Below are positions 36,158-47,254 of a DNA stretch of 64,000 nucleotides, piece after piece. The position numbers and the translations under genes were made by a program. Origin of the DNA: Gordionus sp. m RMFG-2023 (taxonomy: Eukaryota; Nematomorpha; Gordioida; Chordodea; Parachordodidae); contig NC_088779.1 in the NCBI RefSeq assembly GCF_954871325.1, positions 5,830,846 to 5,894,845 of the forward strand, written 5' to 3'. Numbering within the stretch: position 1 is the first letter of the stretch; every line of letters starts with the position of its first letter. The notes under the pieces were generated by a model. It was not told the DNA's origin. It searched no databases and saw only the letters and a list, made by a program, of their open reading frames with translations.

Positions 36158-36406
36158 TATATTATAATTGTTATACATTTAGCATATTTATTATTCAATT
36201 ACAATAAATTTTTATCATATTTAATTTATTTTTATATTAGTTAATTTTGCATCGGCCAGAAATTTCCTTCAGAAATTTAAATAGAAAAAAAGATCGCGAT
36301 CGCGATCTTTTTTTTTAAAAAGGTCGATCCTGGATTTCGATCATCTTTTTTTGAAAAGATCGTGATCAGGATTCGATCGTTTTAAAAAGATCGGTTAACA
36401 AGCCTG

Positions 36407-36414
36407 GATTTACA
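36407..36414. repeat. hAT target-site duplication, right
   Basis: GATTTACA, identical to 34,438-34,445. Confidence 0.95.
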
Positions 36415-36620
36415 CCTTACAAAATTAACACAGGACAGCGATAATAAACCAGTATCAAATGGAGGAAATTATAGTCAATAACAGATGCGAGAGAAAAATT
36501 TAGGGGATGTAAATGGAACTCTTAAAATAGTTAGAAATATAGAAGAAAAATTAATAATAAATGGAAAAGAAATAATAAATAGATGGGACGTATTTTTTTA
36601 GTATTAAATAAAAAATAAAA
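36415..36620 (+). pseudogene. LINE linker and RT-start relic, right of hAT insertion
   Basis: The LINE relic resumes after the hAT: LKIVRNIEEKLIINGKE and IINRWDVFF. The LINE at 53.8 kb has KVIKNNGKLIIKEKE and IMNRWKEYFQEVLN at the equivalent place, just ahead of the RT fingers. After about 36,620 similarity ends, so the RT is lost. Confidence 0.65.
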
Positions 36621-36624
36621 TTTT

Positions 36625-38030
36625 ATATGTTAGAAAGTTCATATTTTGTTTGTCCTACTTCGAATGTGCGTAAACGTTGGTGATAAAATTTGATAAAATA
36701 TGCAGAATTGATAATTTATCCCTCTCTCAATTTTTTGAATTACATTATGAATTGACAAATAGATATATTGCTAAAATAAAAAGTATCAGTTCAAAGGAAC
36801 AAAGTGTATTAAATAATATCTTTAAGTTAAGGATTTAAAATGAAAAAAATATTATATAACCAAAAAACTTCTCATTTTATTATTTTTAATAATATAAACA
36901 GACAAAACATTAAGAGACATGGGTAAATTTATATATCCTAATTATAACAATATAAATTAGAGATAGATAGTATTTTGGGTTTTTAATTATACACTTGTTG
37001 TCAATTAATTTGGTTTATATAATAATAATAAACATATGAGATATTGCCTTAAAACGAGAGGAGGATATGAAAGAAAATGTAAGGAAGACACCTTTTAAAC
37101 AACCCTTTTTTTAATTTTAATCATATTTTTCAATTTTAATTTTTATAAAAGTAATAATTAATTAAAAAAATATCACTATACACTATAAGGTGAATAAATA
37201 TATAATAAATAAAACTGATTTTATAAATATTTCAAAATTTTTAACAAACCTATATGCATAATTATGCTTTATCTAACTAATATGTTAACAATTTTTTAAT
37301 TAATGGCTCTAGTTTATATTTAACTAATATTTAAATATTTTATTATTTATGGCCAAGTTTAAATATAGTTATAATTGCAATTTATTTTGAAATGTAGCTA
37401 GCCATATTTATAAAGCTATATATTAATAATATAGCCAAAAAGTAGTACTATAGTTTAATAGCTCATATTTTATGAAATATTTCACCCTGTCTTGGAATAG
37501 AAATCTAAAGAAATTTATGCAGAAATTATAAAAAAGAGAAAAGAGAAAAAAAACTAAAATAAGCGTTTTATGTGAATAAATTATGATAAAAGTGATTTTT
37601 GGAAAAAAGAATATTAATTCTAGCTAAAACCTTTTTTTTAATAAAGAACCGACTTTATGATTCCTTTTTCATTGCTGCTTTCCAAAAATTATATTTGCAC
37701 GCTAGTGCGGGAAATTCTTTGAAGAAAGTCTTGCAAGAATTTTTACGATTCATGGGACTAAGATCTTTTTAAGCAGCTAGGTTATTAAATTTCTAGTTAA
37801 TTTAAGAAAATTATTTTGAAAGAAGTTTTTTATTAATTAAAACCACATTAATTGATGTAATCTTGATTTGAGTTGGAATTATCAGTTGAAACATATTTAA
37901 AAATCTGAAAATTTGTACGTCATTAAATTTTGTCATTACTTTTGGCAGTGTTTAAATTAATGAACCACCAGACGCTAGTCTACTCCTGAACCTCTAACAG
38001 AGCTGTACTTTATACTGTGCTTTGGATGTG
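36625..38030. other. AT-rich non-coding DNA
   Basis: No feature seen. Confidence 0.45.
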
Positions 38031-38039
38031 TAGAGACGA

Positions 38040-38720
38040 GGCTTCATGGTCAGGGCTAAACTCAGGACTCTATGGAATGTGACATCTTTTAGTATTTCGG
38101 CAACTCTTCAGGGTAAAGTGTACGCATCCCTTATTTAATGTTGAAATATATATCACCCATATAAACTGATCACGAAGTTGGCAACCTATTTCATATTTGA
38201 ATACACATGGTCAATCCATTTTTTAACCGAGAAGTGATTTCTATCATCCATAGATCTAATTTTAAATCTCTCAGATTATTTAAACCAATTTATGCTAAAT
38301 AAGTTTTTCCTTTAGTACGTTCTTAGCTGATAACCCCTGTACGCTTAGAATATCTTTATTATTATTCAAATAGTCTTCAATATTCTTATCATATCCATTA
38401 AATTGTGGGTTTGATTATGATTAACATATGATAATCTTTTTACTGATTGAAAAATCATCATCGTCATTTTTAAGAATGCTAAGAGCATTTGCATTCAAAC
38501 ATAAGTAATTTGATATTGCATCACAAAGATTGTTATAATTTTGTAACATTGTTTAATAGAGCTTATGCATTAGTTGAAGCATTATCATCATCATTTTTAA
38601 GATTGTTTATAAAACTCCTTGCATTTATTGAGGTATTCATATGAAAATAGTAGAAATTCAATCCATATCCCTCCTTGCCATAAATTCCTGGAGGGGGAAA
38701 ATAACCTAGCGAAACATTTT
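38040..38720 (-). pseudogene. Coding-like relic with doubled motif, unidentified
   Basis: Minus-strand pieces include FPPPGIYGKEGYGLNFYYFH, INARSFINNLKNDDDNAS, LCDAISNYLCLNANALSILK followed by NDDDDFSI, and further on DVTFHRVLSLALTMKPRLYT. The motif (I/N)LKNDDD occurs twice, about 145 bp apart, each preceded by an AAATGCAA/AATGCAA word, suggesting an internal repeat. Stops and frame changes are present. I do not recognise the family. Confidence 0.35.
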
Positions 38721-38919
38721 TAAGCAATTTGTTTAAATTAAATATTAATAATTACCTCCCTTCATTTCAATCTTTTTTAATTTAAAACTATTTTAATATT
38801 CCCAAAATCATCTGCACCCTGAGAACTTCATCTTTAAATGCAATGATTTTTAGTTTCCCATGAATTTAAATCATGGGTCCTCTCGAAAATATATTAAACA
38901 TAAAATTTTCCGACTCATC

Positions 38920-39180
38920 CTAGCTTCAGGCCTCCATCCCCAACTGGTCAGGTATAGGTATCCAATCCCTGCCACAACCTTTTCTTTCAGCCTTTATTTC
39001 TTCCCGTCTAGCTGCTCAAATTAACATCATAATGTATACTCCTATAGATCCATACCTCATCCATTGTTCACCCTCTGTCACTCTGCCAAAAGCTTAAATA
39101 AGACAAAGATGCTCCTTTGATCGCTCGTATCCTTAAATATCTCAATTCGAAGAGACCCTTTTGTCCATCTTAAAAATTTG
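38920..39180 (+). pseudogene. Scrap of restriction-endonuclease-type LINE
   Basis: The plus strand reads SGIGIQSLPQPFLSAFISSR and LAAQINIIMY. The 44-kb LINE copy has GGLSLRSPSDLALTAFISSC and LLTKNIINP after its RT, so this is a short piece of the region between RT and the second zinc finger. Stops follow. Flanks are not assignable. Confidence 0.5.
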
Positions 39181-39184
39181 TCAC

Positions 39185-39765
39185 AATAAATTTTTCTTTT
39201 CTTTTGAATTATACCTTTTTGTTTGACATAACTAAAGTTAGTGATATCATTATATCAATAATATAAGAATTTTGGTTAAATATCATCTTTAATTCACTGA
39301 ATAGTTTTGTAGAATAAATTAATAATTTCCAACCATATATAAAGTTTTTCAAAATGACAGAAAAGGCTCGTCTTTAAAAATAGTCCCATGCTGCCACTCA
39401 TTTAAAATCATATTTTAAATGATTTTCATGTTAGGGCAAAAGAATTTTTTTCTTTTATATAAGATGGTTTTGGGGTAAAAAAATATAAGTTAATATATTT
39501 ATTCTTGAGAAATTATAAAGTCTTAATCGGTTACTTTTTAAGGTATGAATCATGCAATGAATTATAATAATTATTCATGCTGTCTACTCGTAAAAATTAT
39601 AGATATAATTGTATATTTTTGGTAAAATAATTAGTCCCTAAAGTTTGTCCTCTCCCTTAGATCCATTTTTATACAGCTTTTGAACTAAGAGATAGTATTT
39701 TGGTTTGTTTAAGTGTTTTGTGGTATTGTTATATTTTTCGCATTTATATTTCTTATTTCCTTTTT
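39185..39765. other. AT-rich non-coding DNA
   Basis: No feature seen. Confidence 0.4.
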
Positions 39766-39769
39766 TTAG

Positions 39770-40770
39770 GCTTAGTCGTGTATAAATAATAGGCTAAACA
39801 GCCAGATGTTTGTAATAAGTCGAACCAGGACAAACGATTATTCTATAAAATAAGGCTACGTTTCACTATAACCCCGAAATATATCCGTTTTCTTTAATAG
39901 TTTATTCTACAAAAACATTTTATCATAATTATTTAAATATTTTTAAATTTTTAAAAAATAATGTGGGTAAATAAAAGTAAATAACAAATTAGAGTATAAA
40001 AATAACATTTTTTAAAAATGATTGATATACAAATAATATTATTTTTATTCCTGTATATCATAATAATAATAATGAAACAATAATGAATTAATTATAGTAT
40101 TTGAATGGCCCTTTTGAATTCAGAATATTTTTCAGATCCGATTTATATATTGAATATGTTAAAATCAGATAAATTAAGTAGAAAGGAGATAAGAATTTAT
40201 AGTAAAATGAATGTAAAAACCATAGAGTTAAAATATCCCCAGAAAATAAGAGAGACATTTATAATAAATTTCAAGGTGCATGAGAATTTTAATTAAAATA
40301 ACCTTTTTTTTAATTTTATCTTTTTTATATTTAATACAGAGTAACATTTTTATATGGACAAGAAAAAATGCCCAATTTTATGGATTTTTTTTAAAATTTA
40401 TGTAGATTTTTGGCTATCCCATTCTTAATTTATTTTAATTTACTCTAAAAAAACATTTCTAGGTTCTAGGTCATTTGATTTTTACATTATATAATCAGTT
40501 TAGAGTTGTAATATTTAAATTTATTATTCAAGCTCTAGTCTAAGGGATAATACTTATCGAGATAAACAAATATCGCCCTCTTTACATAGGCTTTGATTTA
40601 ATAATATAATGTAAGTAATATGACCCCCCCCCCTCTCCCATTTTTTAACCTAAAATAGTATATTATCAATAATTCTAACTAAACATAATGAGCAGAAAAA
40701 CTATTAAAAGGAAAAGGTAATAGATTAATTTATTATTAACTAGATTTTAAATTTAATTTTATATAATCAG
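39770..40770 (+). repeat. Long repeat block P, copy 1
   Basis: Ordered similarity to 55,890-56,900: TATAACCCCG, CATAGAGTTAAAATAT against CATAGAGTTGAAATAT, the ATTCAGAAT-TTTTTCAGA words, AATATCGCCCTCTTTACAT against ATATGTCGCCCCTTTT, and a C-run after ATATGAC/ATATATC at 40,622 and 56,767. Non-coding. Confidence 0.65.
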
Positions 40771-41094
40771 ATGGAAGTTTTAAAATCATTTTCTTTAAAT
40801 TATCAGAAATAGTGTTTCAAATATTCTGGGCCTGATTGCTGTTCGATTAATTTAAATTAATATGCTGTAAAGTTAGTTCTATGCATATTAATAAAGTTGA
40901 CAAAATTTCAAAATGGCTTTGTTAAAAAAATATTTGGCTTATATTATAATCTAAATAGAAATCTAATAAGCCTAGTATAAAAGATGACTAATCTTCACTT
41001 TTTCAAATTTAATTTTTTGATTTAATATTGCAAATTTAAAATAGGAATAAAATAAATCCAGGACCTTCTGCGCTTCTCTAAACAAATACTTACT

Positions 41095-41460
41095 TTCACA
41101 TGAGATATTTATTTCTACTCATTTATGTTTAAAATATTCTAAGTGGGGTAGGCATGAATATTTTAAACTATTAACTTTGTTTGTTTAAAACATGAAACAG
41201 TTAAATTCTCTAGAGATAAATCAGGTGAATTTTTTTTGTACACATGTAATACAAAAAATATATATTATATTTTAAATATTTTAAACCATTTAATAAAATT
41301 AATTAAAATAACATGGACGAATAGGTCCTTATTGTTAGAGTATATAGTTCAGGTCTTCTGAAGATTTTTAGGAGCCAGCCACTCTTTGATAATTTAAAGA
41401 AAACTTTCATTTTTTTGTTAATCAAGTTGAAAAATCTAGCAAGAATAAAGGAAACTGGTG
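41095..41460 (+). repeat. Repeat block Q, copy 1 (half-unit relative of the 1.49-kb array)
   Basis: It shares TTTCTACTCATTTATGTTTAAA, cut here to the words ATTTCTACTCATTTAT and AATATTCTAAGTGGGGT, and AGGCATGAATATTTT, with the array units at 48.3-55.8 kb. It ends TTGAAAAATCTAGCAA, the same words that end the array near 55,863. Confidence 0.75.
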
Positions 41461-41464
41461 CTAT

Positions 41465-42230
41465 TTCGGATTTTTGATTTAGAGTACCATAAAATTGTGA
41501 AAATATGATTATTTACAAAACCAAATGTGTGGGAACTTTCATCATTAGGCTATATTTATTATACAAAATATTATTTTCTCTGAACGAAGAAAGAATCATC
41601 TTTTGTCAGGTTTGCCTCAAGCCCGGGGTACGAGATATTTACGAACAAATATTTATTTGCTTTATTTAAAAATGGAAAATTATTTTACACCTATCCATGT
41701 ACCAAGTTTTTAGTCCTGTATCCACAATCAGCTTTTTATAAAGTTATAAATAAAATAGTAATATAGTATCTTAACAACCATCATTCCATGATCATATTCA
41801 TACTATGCTGCAATAATGTCCTTGGATCATTCTCTCCCAAACTAGCAATAACCAATATTTTCAGGATCCTTCTTATAGCTATATATGAAATCTAAACAAT
41901 TTGATTAACAACATGAACCATTCATTTATTATCATACCTACATAATTTTAAAATATAACCAATTACTCAAAAAGTATTTATATTTCAATTTTTCCAATTT
42001 CTTTTTTCAAGAATTTAGTATTTGATTTTTCCTATTTAAAAATGTAAATTGGTTACAATATATCTATAATTTTTACTACTCCTAAATGTTCTCCTGAATT
42101 CTTATCATTACTAATGAATTTATTCAAAATAATCAATTATAACCTCATTATTCAAAATTGTTGCCGGCCTATAGTTTTTGTATGAGTCAAATTAATTTTT
42201 TCTACTACATGAATTCTTAATTTACCATCC
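41465..42230. other. Unassigned DNA before LINE
   Basis: No open frame. The last 150 bp become pyrimidine-rich, which may be leader of the LINE that follows. Confidence 0.4.
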
Positions 42231-42235
42231 CCTGT

Positions 42236-42650
42236 ATGTCAACATCACAAATCAGTCCCTCCTGTCAAAAATCAGTACATATAAGGAGAAACGGATGCTT
42301 ATAAGTCCATGGTCCTCCTTCCCTCAGAACCAATACTTTGATTATCCCCCCAGGAAATTCCGTTCCACTTCACCACAATCCAAATTCCAGCTTCTCAGAT
42401 ATTTTTCTTGATCATCCCAAACCAAATATTATTTCAAGGATTCCCAAAGGTGCTGGATTGTCTGTTGCTAAATCTTTTGCTGAATGCCTATCCTCTCTTT
42501 TGCAAAACTTTAGTAATGAGCAAGAATGGTTAAAATTCTTATATTTTGGATATAATACTTTCAGAGTGCCTGACAAAAATTCACCTAAATCCCTCACTCA
42601 GCAAATCAAAAATGGCTCGATGAAGACCCCCCCCCCATCTTCATGAAAAC
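42236..42650 (+). pseudogene. LINE N-terminal zinc finger and pre-RT region
   Basis: From ATG 42,236 the frame reads SPSCQKSVHIRRNGCL, a stop, then VHGP, which aligns with CPTCSKNIKITKSGLF and KHKS of the copy at 1-543. The first zinc-finger Cys is Ser here (AGT at 42,254) while the second Cys and the His are kept. From 42,338 the frame continues IISRIPKGAGLSVAKSFAEC and KSLTQQIKN. The C-run near 42,630 marks the next frame change. Confidence 0.7.
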
Positions 42651-42749
42651 AATCTCACAGTCAGTCTTAAACAAAAGAAGATTCTCACCAATAGAGTTGA
42701 AGGCCAATTTGATCTGCAAGAAAATTGTCAACCTCTAAAGGAGCACTCA

Positions 42750-43812
42750 TTGGTATCCACACATGACTCTTTAGCTGAGCCATCCATGTCCACCTATTTA
42801 AAGTTATGTCAAAAACACCCCTCAGCCAACATCATCCCTATTTATCCTCAACCTGACTCCACTTGCGCCTCTCTTTTTACTTCTGAAGAAGTGAGGAAAG
42901 CCATTCTCTCTTTTCATTGCGATTCCGCTCATGGGCTCGATGGCATACGCCCCATCTTTCTCCAGGATATCACTTCCCCCTCTACTTGCTCACAAACATC
43001 CGTTCTCCCCAAATTAACAAACTTCTACAACAAAATTTCAAATGGTGACGTTCCAAATTTCGTTTCACCTATCCTCTTTGGTGCCAGGCTAATTGCACTT
43101 CAAAAACCTAATAATGATATCAGACCCATTGCCATTGGTTCTACCTTTCATCGATTATAAGCCAAGATGATATCATCTCGAATTAAGCATGATGCTTCAC
43201 GCTCCTAAGCCCCTTCCAACTTGGTGTTGGAATCTCCGGTGGCTGTGAAGCTGCTGCACATTTGTCCAGACTTTATCTTGAAAATTTACTTTCTAATAAA
43301 TCCTTGATAAAAATTGACTTCTCGAATGCTTACAATTAACTCTCCCGAAACTCCTTTTTGAGTTCCTCAAGTAATCTTTTCCCAGTTACACTAAGTTTTT
43401 TTATTCGTGTTATTAACAGCCCTCCACTCTTCTGTTTGATACCTTTAAAATTCCTTCCGTCGAGGGCATTCAGCAGGGAGACCCCTTAGGTTCCCTATTC
43501 TTTTGTTTAGGTATTAATGACATCATTAAATCCATTAATTCGGTCTGCTCATTATCCTTGCATTCCTGGTACATTGATGATGGTATCCTTGGAGGATCCA
43601 ATGTTCAAGTCAATAAAGCCGTGAACGTCATCAAGGAGGCCGGATCAGCTATAGGACTCTCCATTCATCCAGAGAAATTAGAACTTATCCCTATCAATAC
43701 AATCGAACCTAATACTAACAATTTCAAACTAACGACTCTTGATGGTCTCTATCATCTGGGAGCTCCTGTTGGTGGTAACTCTGCTATTTCTTTCTTTCTT
43801 CAGTTCACTTAG
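42750..43812 (+). pseudogene. LINE reverse transcriptase
   Basis: Pieces in order: SEEVRKAILSFHCDSAHGLD, GIRPIFLQDI, ARLIALQKPNNDIRPIAIGS (fingers, motifs 1-2), LGVGISGGCEAAAH, IKIDFSNAYN with the motif-A Asp at 43,316, EGIQQGDPLGSLFFCLGIND (motif B), and HSWYIDDGILGG with catalytic YIDD at 43,570-43,581 (motif C). All three catalytic Asp residues survive although the frame shifts three times. After motif C, IGLSIHPEKLELIP matches the thumb-side strand of this family. The polymerase copies element RNA into the target by target-primed reverse transcription. Confidence 0.9.
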
Positions 43813-43965
43813 GATACTTTATTTGAGCTGGCAGATTTATTTTTCCTTTTTCCTTCTCATAAAACACCTTTTTCATTGTGAAAATTTTTTTCAATATTCC
43901 CCGTATTCTTTACGCACTTCGTTCTAATGCCATATTTAAATTCCCCATTCCACTTAGAATTAAAT

Positions 43966-44907
43966 TCAATGAAATTGCTTGGACACAAGCTTCTTTACCA
44001 AGATGGGAGGTCTAAGCCTCAGATCTCCCTCCGATCTTGCCTTAACAGCCTTCATATCCAGCTGCCTTTTAACTAAAAACATAATAAATCCCAATTCTTT
44101 AAAACTCGACTCTTCTTTTAATGAAGCCATCATGGAATGGAGAACTCGAATTTCAGCGGATCTCACACTTCCTGAATCTAATAAGCAGAAGGACTGGAGG
44201 CCTATTATTGCACTCTGCGTTGAATCACTCCTTTCCAGAATGCAATTATCTGACCTTCCCTTATGAGGCCATTCCGTTCGTTAATCTGCAGTTACAACTA
44301 AATAAAAACGAGCTCACACACGCGATCGGTATCCGATTAAATTGCCTTATTACCCAACCCCACATATGTTCAGGTTGCGGTTCTGCAGTTTTGGGCAATG
44401 GTAGACATAGTCTTCATTGTCGCTCATGTAAAGGTCGAATTGTAAGACATAATTTATGCAATTCTATCATTCTTAGAGCTCTCAGATCGGCTCAAATTCC
44501 CTCCACTCTTGAACCATCCGGTCTTTTCAGATCTGATGGGAAACGGCCGGACGGAATTTCGCAAATTCCTTGGAAGCGCGGTCAATTCCTGGTCTGGGAC
44601 TACTTTTGCATTGATCCACTCGCTCCATCAAATCAAACAGTCAATATTCTCGAGAAAAAGGAGACACTCAAAATAGCGAAATATTCCGAAATCTCTCAAG
44701 AATATATTTTCATCCCCATTATTTCCTCTACCCTTACTACCTTTGGGAAATATGCCTTCCTTTTTCAAGGAACTCGGCTCCCACATTCGTCAACTAACCG
44801 GTGGACGCGAGGGCTTCTTCTTAAGGCAAAGGCTCGCCATCGCAATACACAAGGCTAATTATATTAGCTTCATAGGCAGTCTCATCCCACAAGATGATCC
44901 TTCCTAA
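43966..44907 (+). pseudogene. LINE C-terminal zinc finger and restriction-like endonuclease
   Basis: From about 43,970: MGGLSLRSPSDLALTAFISS; then TQPHICSGCG with Cys codons at 44,367 and 44,376, GNGRHSLHC and RHNLCN (a CCHC-type finger); then SGLFRSDGKRPDG at about 44,516-44,554 and PWKRGQFLVWDYFCIDPLAP, where the two Asp residues fit the PD-(D/E)XK nuclease core that nicks the target; then YSEISQEYIFIPII. One frame change near 44,758 leads to FFKELGSHIRQLTGG, FFLRQRLAIAIHKANYIS and IPQDDPS before TAA. Apart from the frame changes this end is well preserved. Confidence 0.9.
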
Positions 44908-45618
44908 CCTCAATACTTTTTATAACACCATATAGCGAATAAAAAGATATTTTTATTTTATATTTATAATATTTTCATAAATATTTTATTTGTTTATTTA
45001 TTAAAAACTTACAATATAAATAACTGTCATAGAAAATAATCAATTTTTTTTATTCTACTAGAAAAAAAAATATAGTACTTTAAAATGATTTTTACCTTTT
45101 TTTTTCTTCTTTATATAGAATATATTTGTTTCGTTTTAAAATTTTAATTATTAATATTTACATTGCGAAGAGAAGAAAAAATTTTTAAAATCGACATTAT
45201 TATATAAATAAACTTTATTAATGAATTTAATGATCCTTGAGGCCCATCATTGACCAAATGTATGATATGATTATTAATAAACACTTTATCTTAGTGCATT
45301 TTTAAAATTTATAATTTTTATTACTCATTTATGATCATTTATCTTTCTAAATTTTCACATTTTAAAAAATTATAAAAAAAATTTGAATGATGAAAACATT
45401 TATCAGAGGTAATATCTATATAAATGCTATCAGTATCATATAAATCACCCTTGATCTTTGAAATTTTATTTTATATTTGTTAAGGGGTCAAAGTTATTTC
45501 ACACTATCTATTTTTTGGCGTGAAGCGTAAGAAATTAATAGTCATTAAATAAGGTTTATATTTTTGTATTTAAAATTTTCCAAAGTGTCCGAAGCTCATT
45601 TTTTCTTCATAAAGTATT
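44908..45618. other. LINE 3' flank, AT-rich
   Basis: A short 3' untranslated region probably ends within the first 100 bp (AATAAAAAGATATTT at about 44,938), but no tail or target duplication is evident. The rest shows nothing. Confidence 0.4.
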
Positions 45619-45626
45619 ATACAAAC
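45619..45626. repeat. hAT target-site duplication, left
   Basis: ATACAAAC, identical to 47,130-47,137. Confidence 0.95.
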
Positions 45627-47129
45627 CAGGCGCGTACGCAGGAATTTAGTCTGGGGGGGGGGGGGATAATAAATTTATTTAAGAAATATTATTGTTTTTT
45701 AAAAATAGCAAGCAAAAATTTATTAGAACTAATAACTATTTCTAATACACAATTTTAAATTAATGTGAATTAAAAAATATTAAATTGATATAACTTGCGG
45801 TACAGAAAAACTATAAAATATAAAGTGAATATAACCACTATATGAATCACTTAAATCAATAGAAATTTAAATTTTTTAAGCCTTAAAATTTATATACATA
45901 AAAAATTTAAATGTTGGAAATATAAATTAATACACAAAAAGTTTCTTAGGTATAATTGTATTTTGTATGTTATAATTTTTCAATTATCTCATCCTTGCTT
46001 GTCGTCAAATGCCTATGAATATTGAAAAGATCCAAACCTTTCAATCTACTTTCAGAAGTTGTAATTCTTCGTATGTTTTAATGGAAAGAGTAGTTAATAT
46101 ATAAAAACCCTTTTAATACATTGGTTGAAATGCAAAGCATCCATAGCATTTTTTGGGACTATAATAACCATATTTAATTTTATAAACATAATTCAGCTAA
46201 TAAGGCATCATAAGATACTTTAACATAAATATTTTTTTCTATCACCATCTGAAAAAAGTTGGTAGGGCTTTGTTGAAGTAATATCTGCAGATTGGTAAGT
46301 GCTGCATGATGAATTAAAAACCATTCATTTATTTGGGTAAATATATCTAAGAGAGGGGACATTTGTTATATAGTACTCCTCTACTGATCCTATATTAATG
46401 TTTTAAGGATGAGCTTGCCTCTGCAGTCGAGGGAGACAAACATTAAACACGTAGGGCTCTGACTCAACAATAATATATAAAATATGAAATTCTTCATCAA
46501 CATTAGCCCAAATTTCCTTAAGTTCTAATAAAATGCTCTTCGCTATTCTCATCTTCTTAATCAAGTCAATGTCATGTTTTTGAAAAGTATTACATATAGT
46601 TGTATAATTAATTATACATTCTAATGAGGAAAAAAATTTGGAATAAGCATTGAAACCAATAATTTTCTTGCTTCTGAGGAAATATTTCTTTCAGGCCATT
46701 GTGATATTTCAGTAATAGCAAATAATCGGCTCTTCTAATTCCATAAGCTGTTACTTCTTGATGGCCAAGACTCTATCTCGTTGAAGAAACTTGCAATTTA
46801 TTTCTCCCTGTTGGTGAAGAAGTTTTAGAAATAATTATTATTTGACGAAATTTGAATATGGTAGATAAATATTACCCCACTAAAAATTTGAAAATAATAA
46901 GTAAATATCACGCCGGAAAACTTGAAATCGAATTAATTGATAAAATAACTTAGTAGATGAGTGTGATAAATAAATGTAATAAATATTTAATATGAGATAG
47001 GAATAAATATTAACAAATATAAAATTAAAAAAACAATAATATTGTTGAAAATTATATCCGGCATCTGCATATTTTGGGTTGGGGGGGGAGGTTTGTCCCC
47101 CTGTCCCATCCACGCTGCGTACGCGCCTG
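45627..47129 (-). mobile_element. hAT element, 1,503 bp, perfect 8-bp target duplication
   Basis: Both ends read CAGGCGCGTACGCAG inward, and ATACAAAC flanks the element on each side. G-runs of 13 and 8 lie just inside the left and right ends. Decayed transposase fragments occupy the minus strand. The ends and the protein differ from the GTTGTTAAA-type hAT elements of this window, so this is a separate hAT family. At 1.5 kb it is an internally deleted copy. Confidence 0.95.
45980..46830 (-). pseudogene. hAT transposase fragments (different hAT family)
   Basis: Minus-strand pieces in order from 46,830: KTSSPTGRNKLQVSSTR, RRADYLLLLKYHNGLKEI, then LPRLQRQAHP and INIGSVEEYYITNVPSLR (46,390-46,480), FTQINEWFLIHHAALTNL, and finally RRITTSESRLKGLDLFNIHR, ending EIIEKL at a TAA near 45,980. 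PRxxxRQxHRxN followed by SVEEYYRxNxFIPFLD, and RRIKTYxRxxMxxERLxxLALLxIHR at the end, are marks of the hAT group that includes vertebrate ZMYM-like and invertebrate DUF4371 proteins. Stops and frame changes are many. Confidence 0.75.
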
Positions 47130-47137
47130 ATACAAAC
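47130..47137. repeat. hAT target-site duplication, right
   Basis: ATACAAAC, identical to 45,619-45,626. Confidence 0.95.
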
Positions 47138-47254
47138 CTATTTTAAATATAAATTACAAGTCTCAAAGTCAAATAATTTTAAATATCGAAGGCTGTCCGG
47201 ATTTACCCCAATAGTTCCCTTCTACATACTTTCTTTCTTTATGGCACTTTTGCA

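Larger units (their letters stand above)
34446..36406 (+). mobile_element. hAT element, 1,961 bp, perfect 8-bp target duplication
   Basis: The left end CAGAGTTGTTAAAAGATCG and the inverted right end CAGGCTTGTTAACCGATC are flanked by GATTTACA on both sides. Both subterminal regions are packed with GATCG/CGATC words, including the palindrome GATCGCGATCGCGATC near 36,295. Plus-strand remains of a transposase lie inside: a BED-like finger, an AAMIHPKFKLNW block and an ERLFSK dimerisation tail. Most of the catalytic core is missing, so it is an internally deleted, non-autonomous copy. It sits in the linker of a LINE. Confidence 0.95.
42236..44907 (+). mobile_element. Restriction-endonuclease-type LINE, longest copy
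   Basis: One ORF's worth of sequence in changing frames, in the order zinc finger (from ATG 42,236), N-terminal region, RT, second zinc finger, endonuclease, stop at 44,905-44,907. Start and stop both align with the other copies (start with 543, stop with 8,540), so the coding part is full length, about 890 codons. At least five frame changes and several stops make it dead. LINEs with an RT, a CCHC-like finger and a PD-(D/E)XK nuclease downstream belong to the early-branching R2-like group, which often insert at fixed sites; the exact clade is not settled by eye. Confidence 0.88.
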
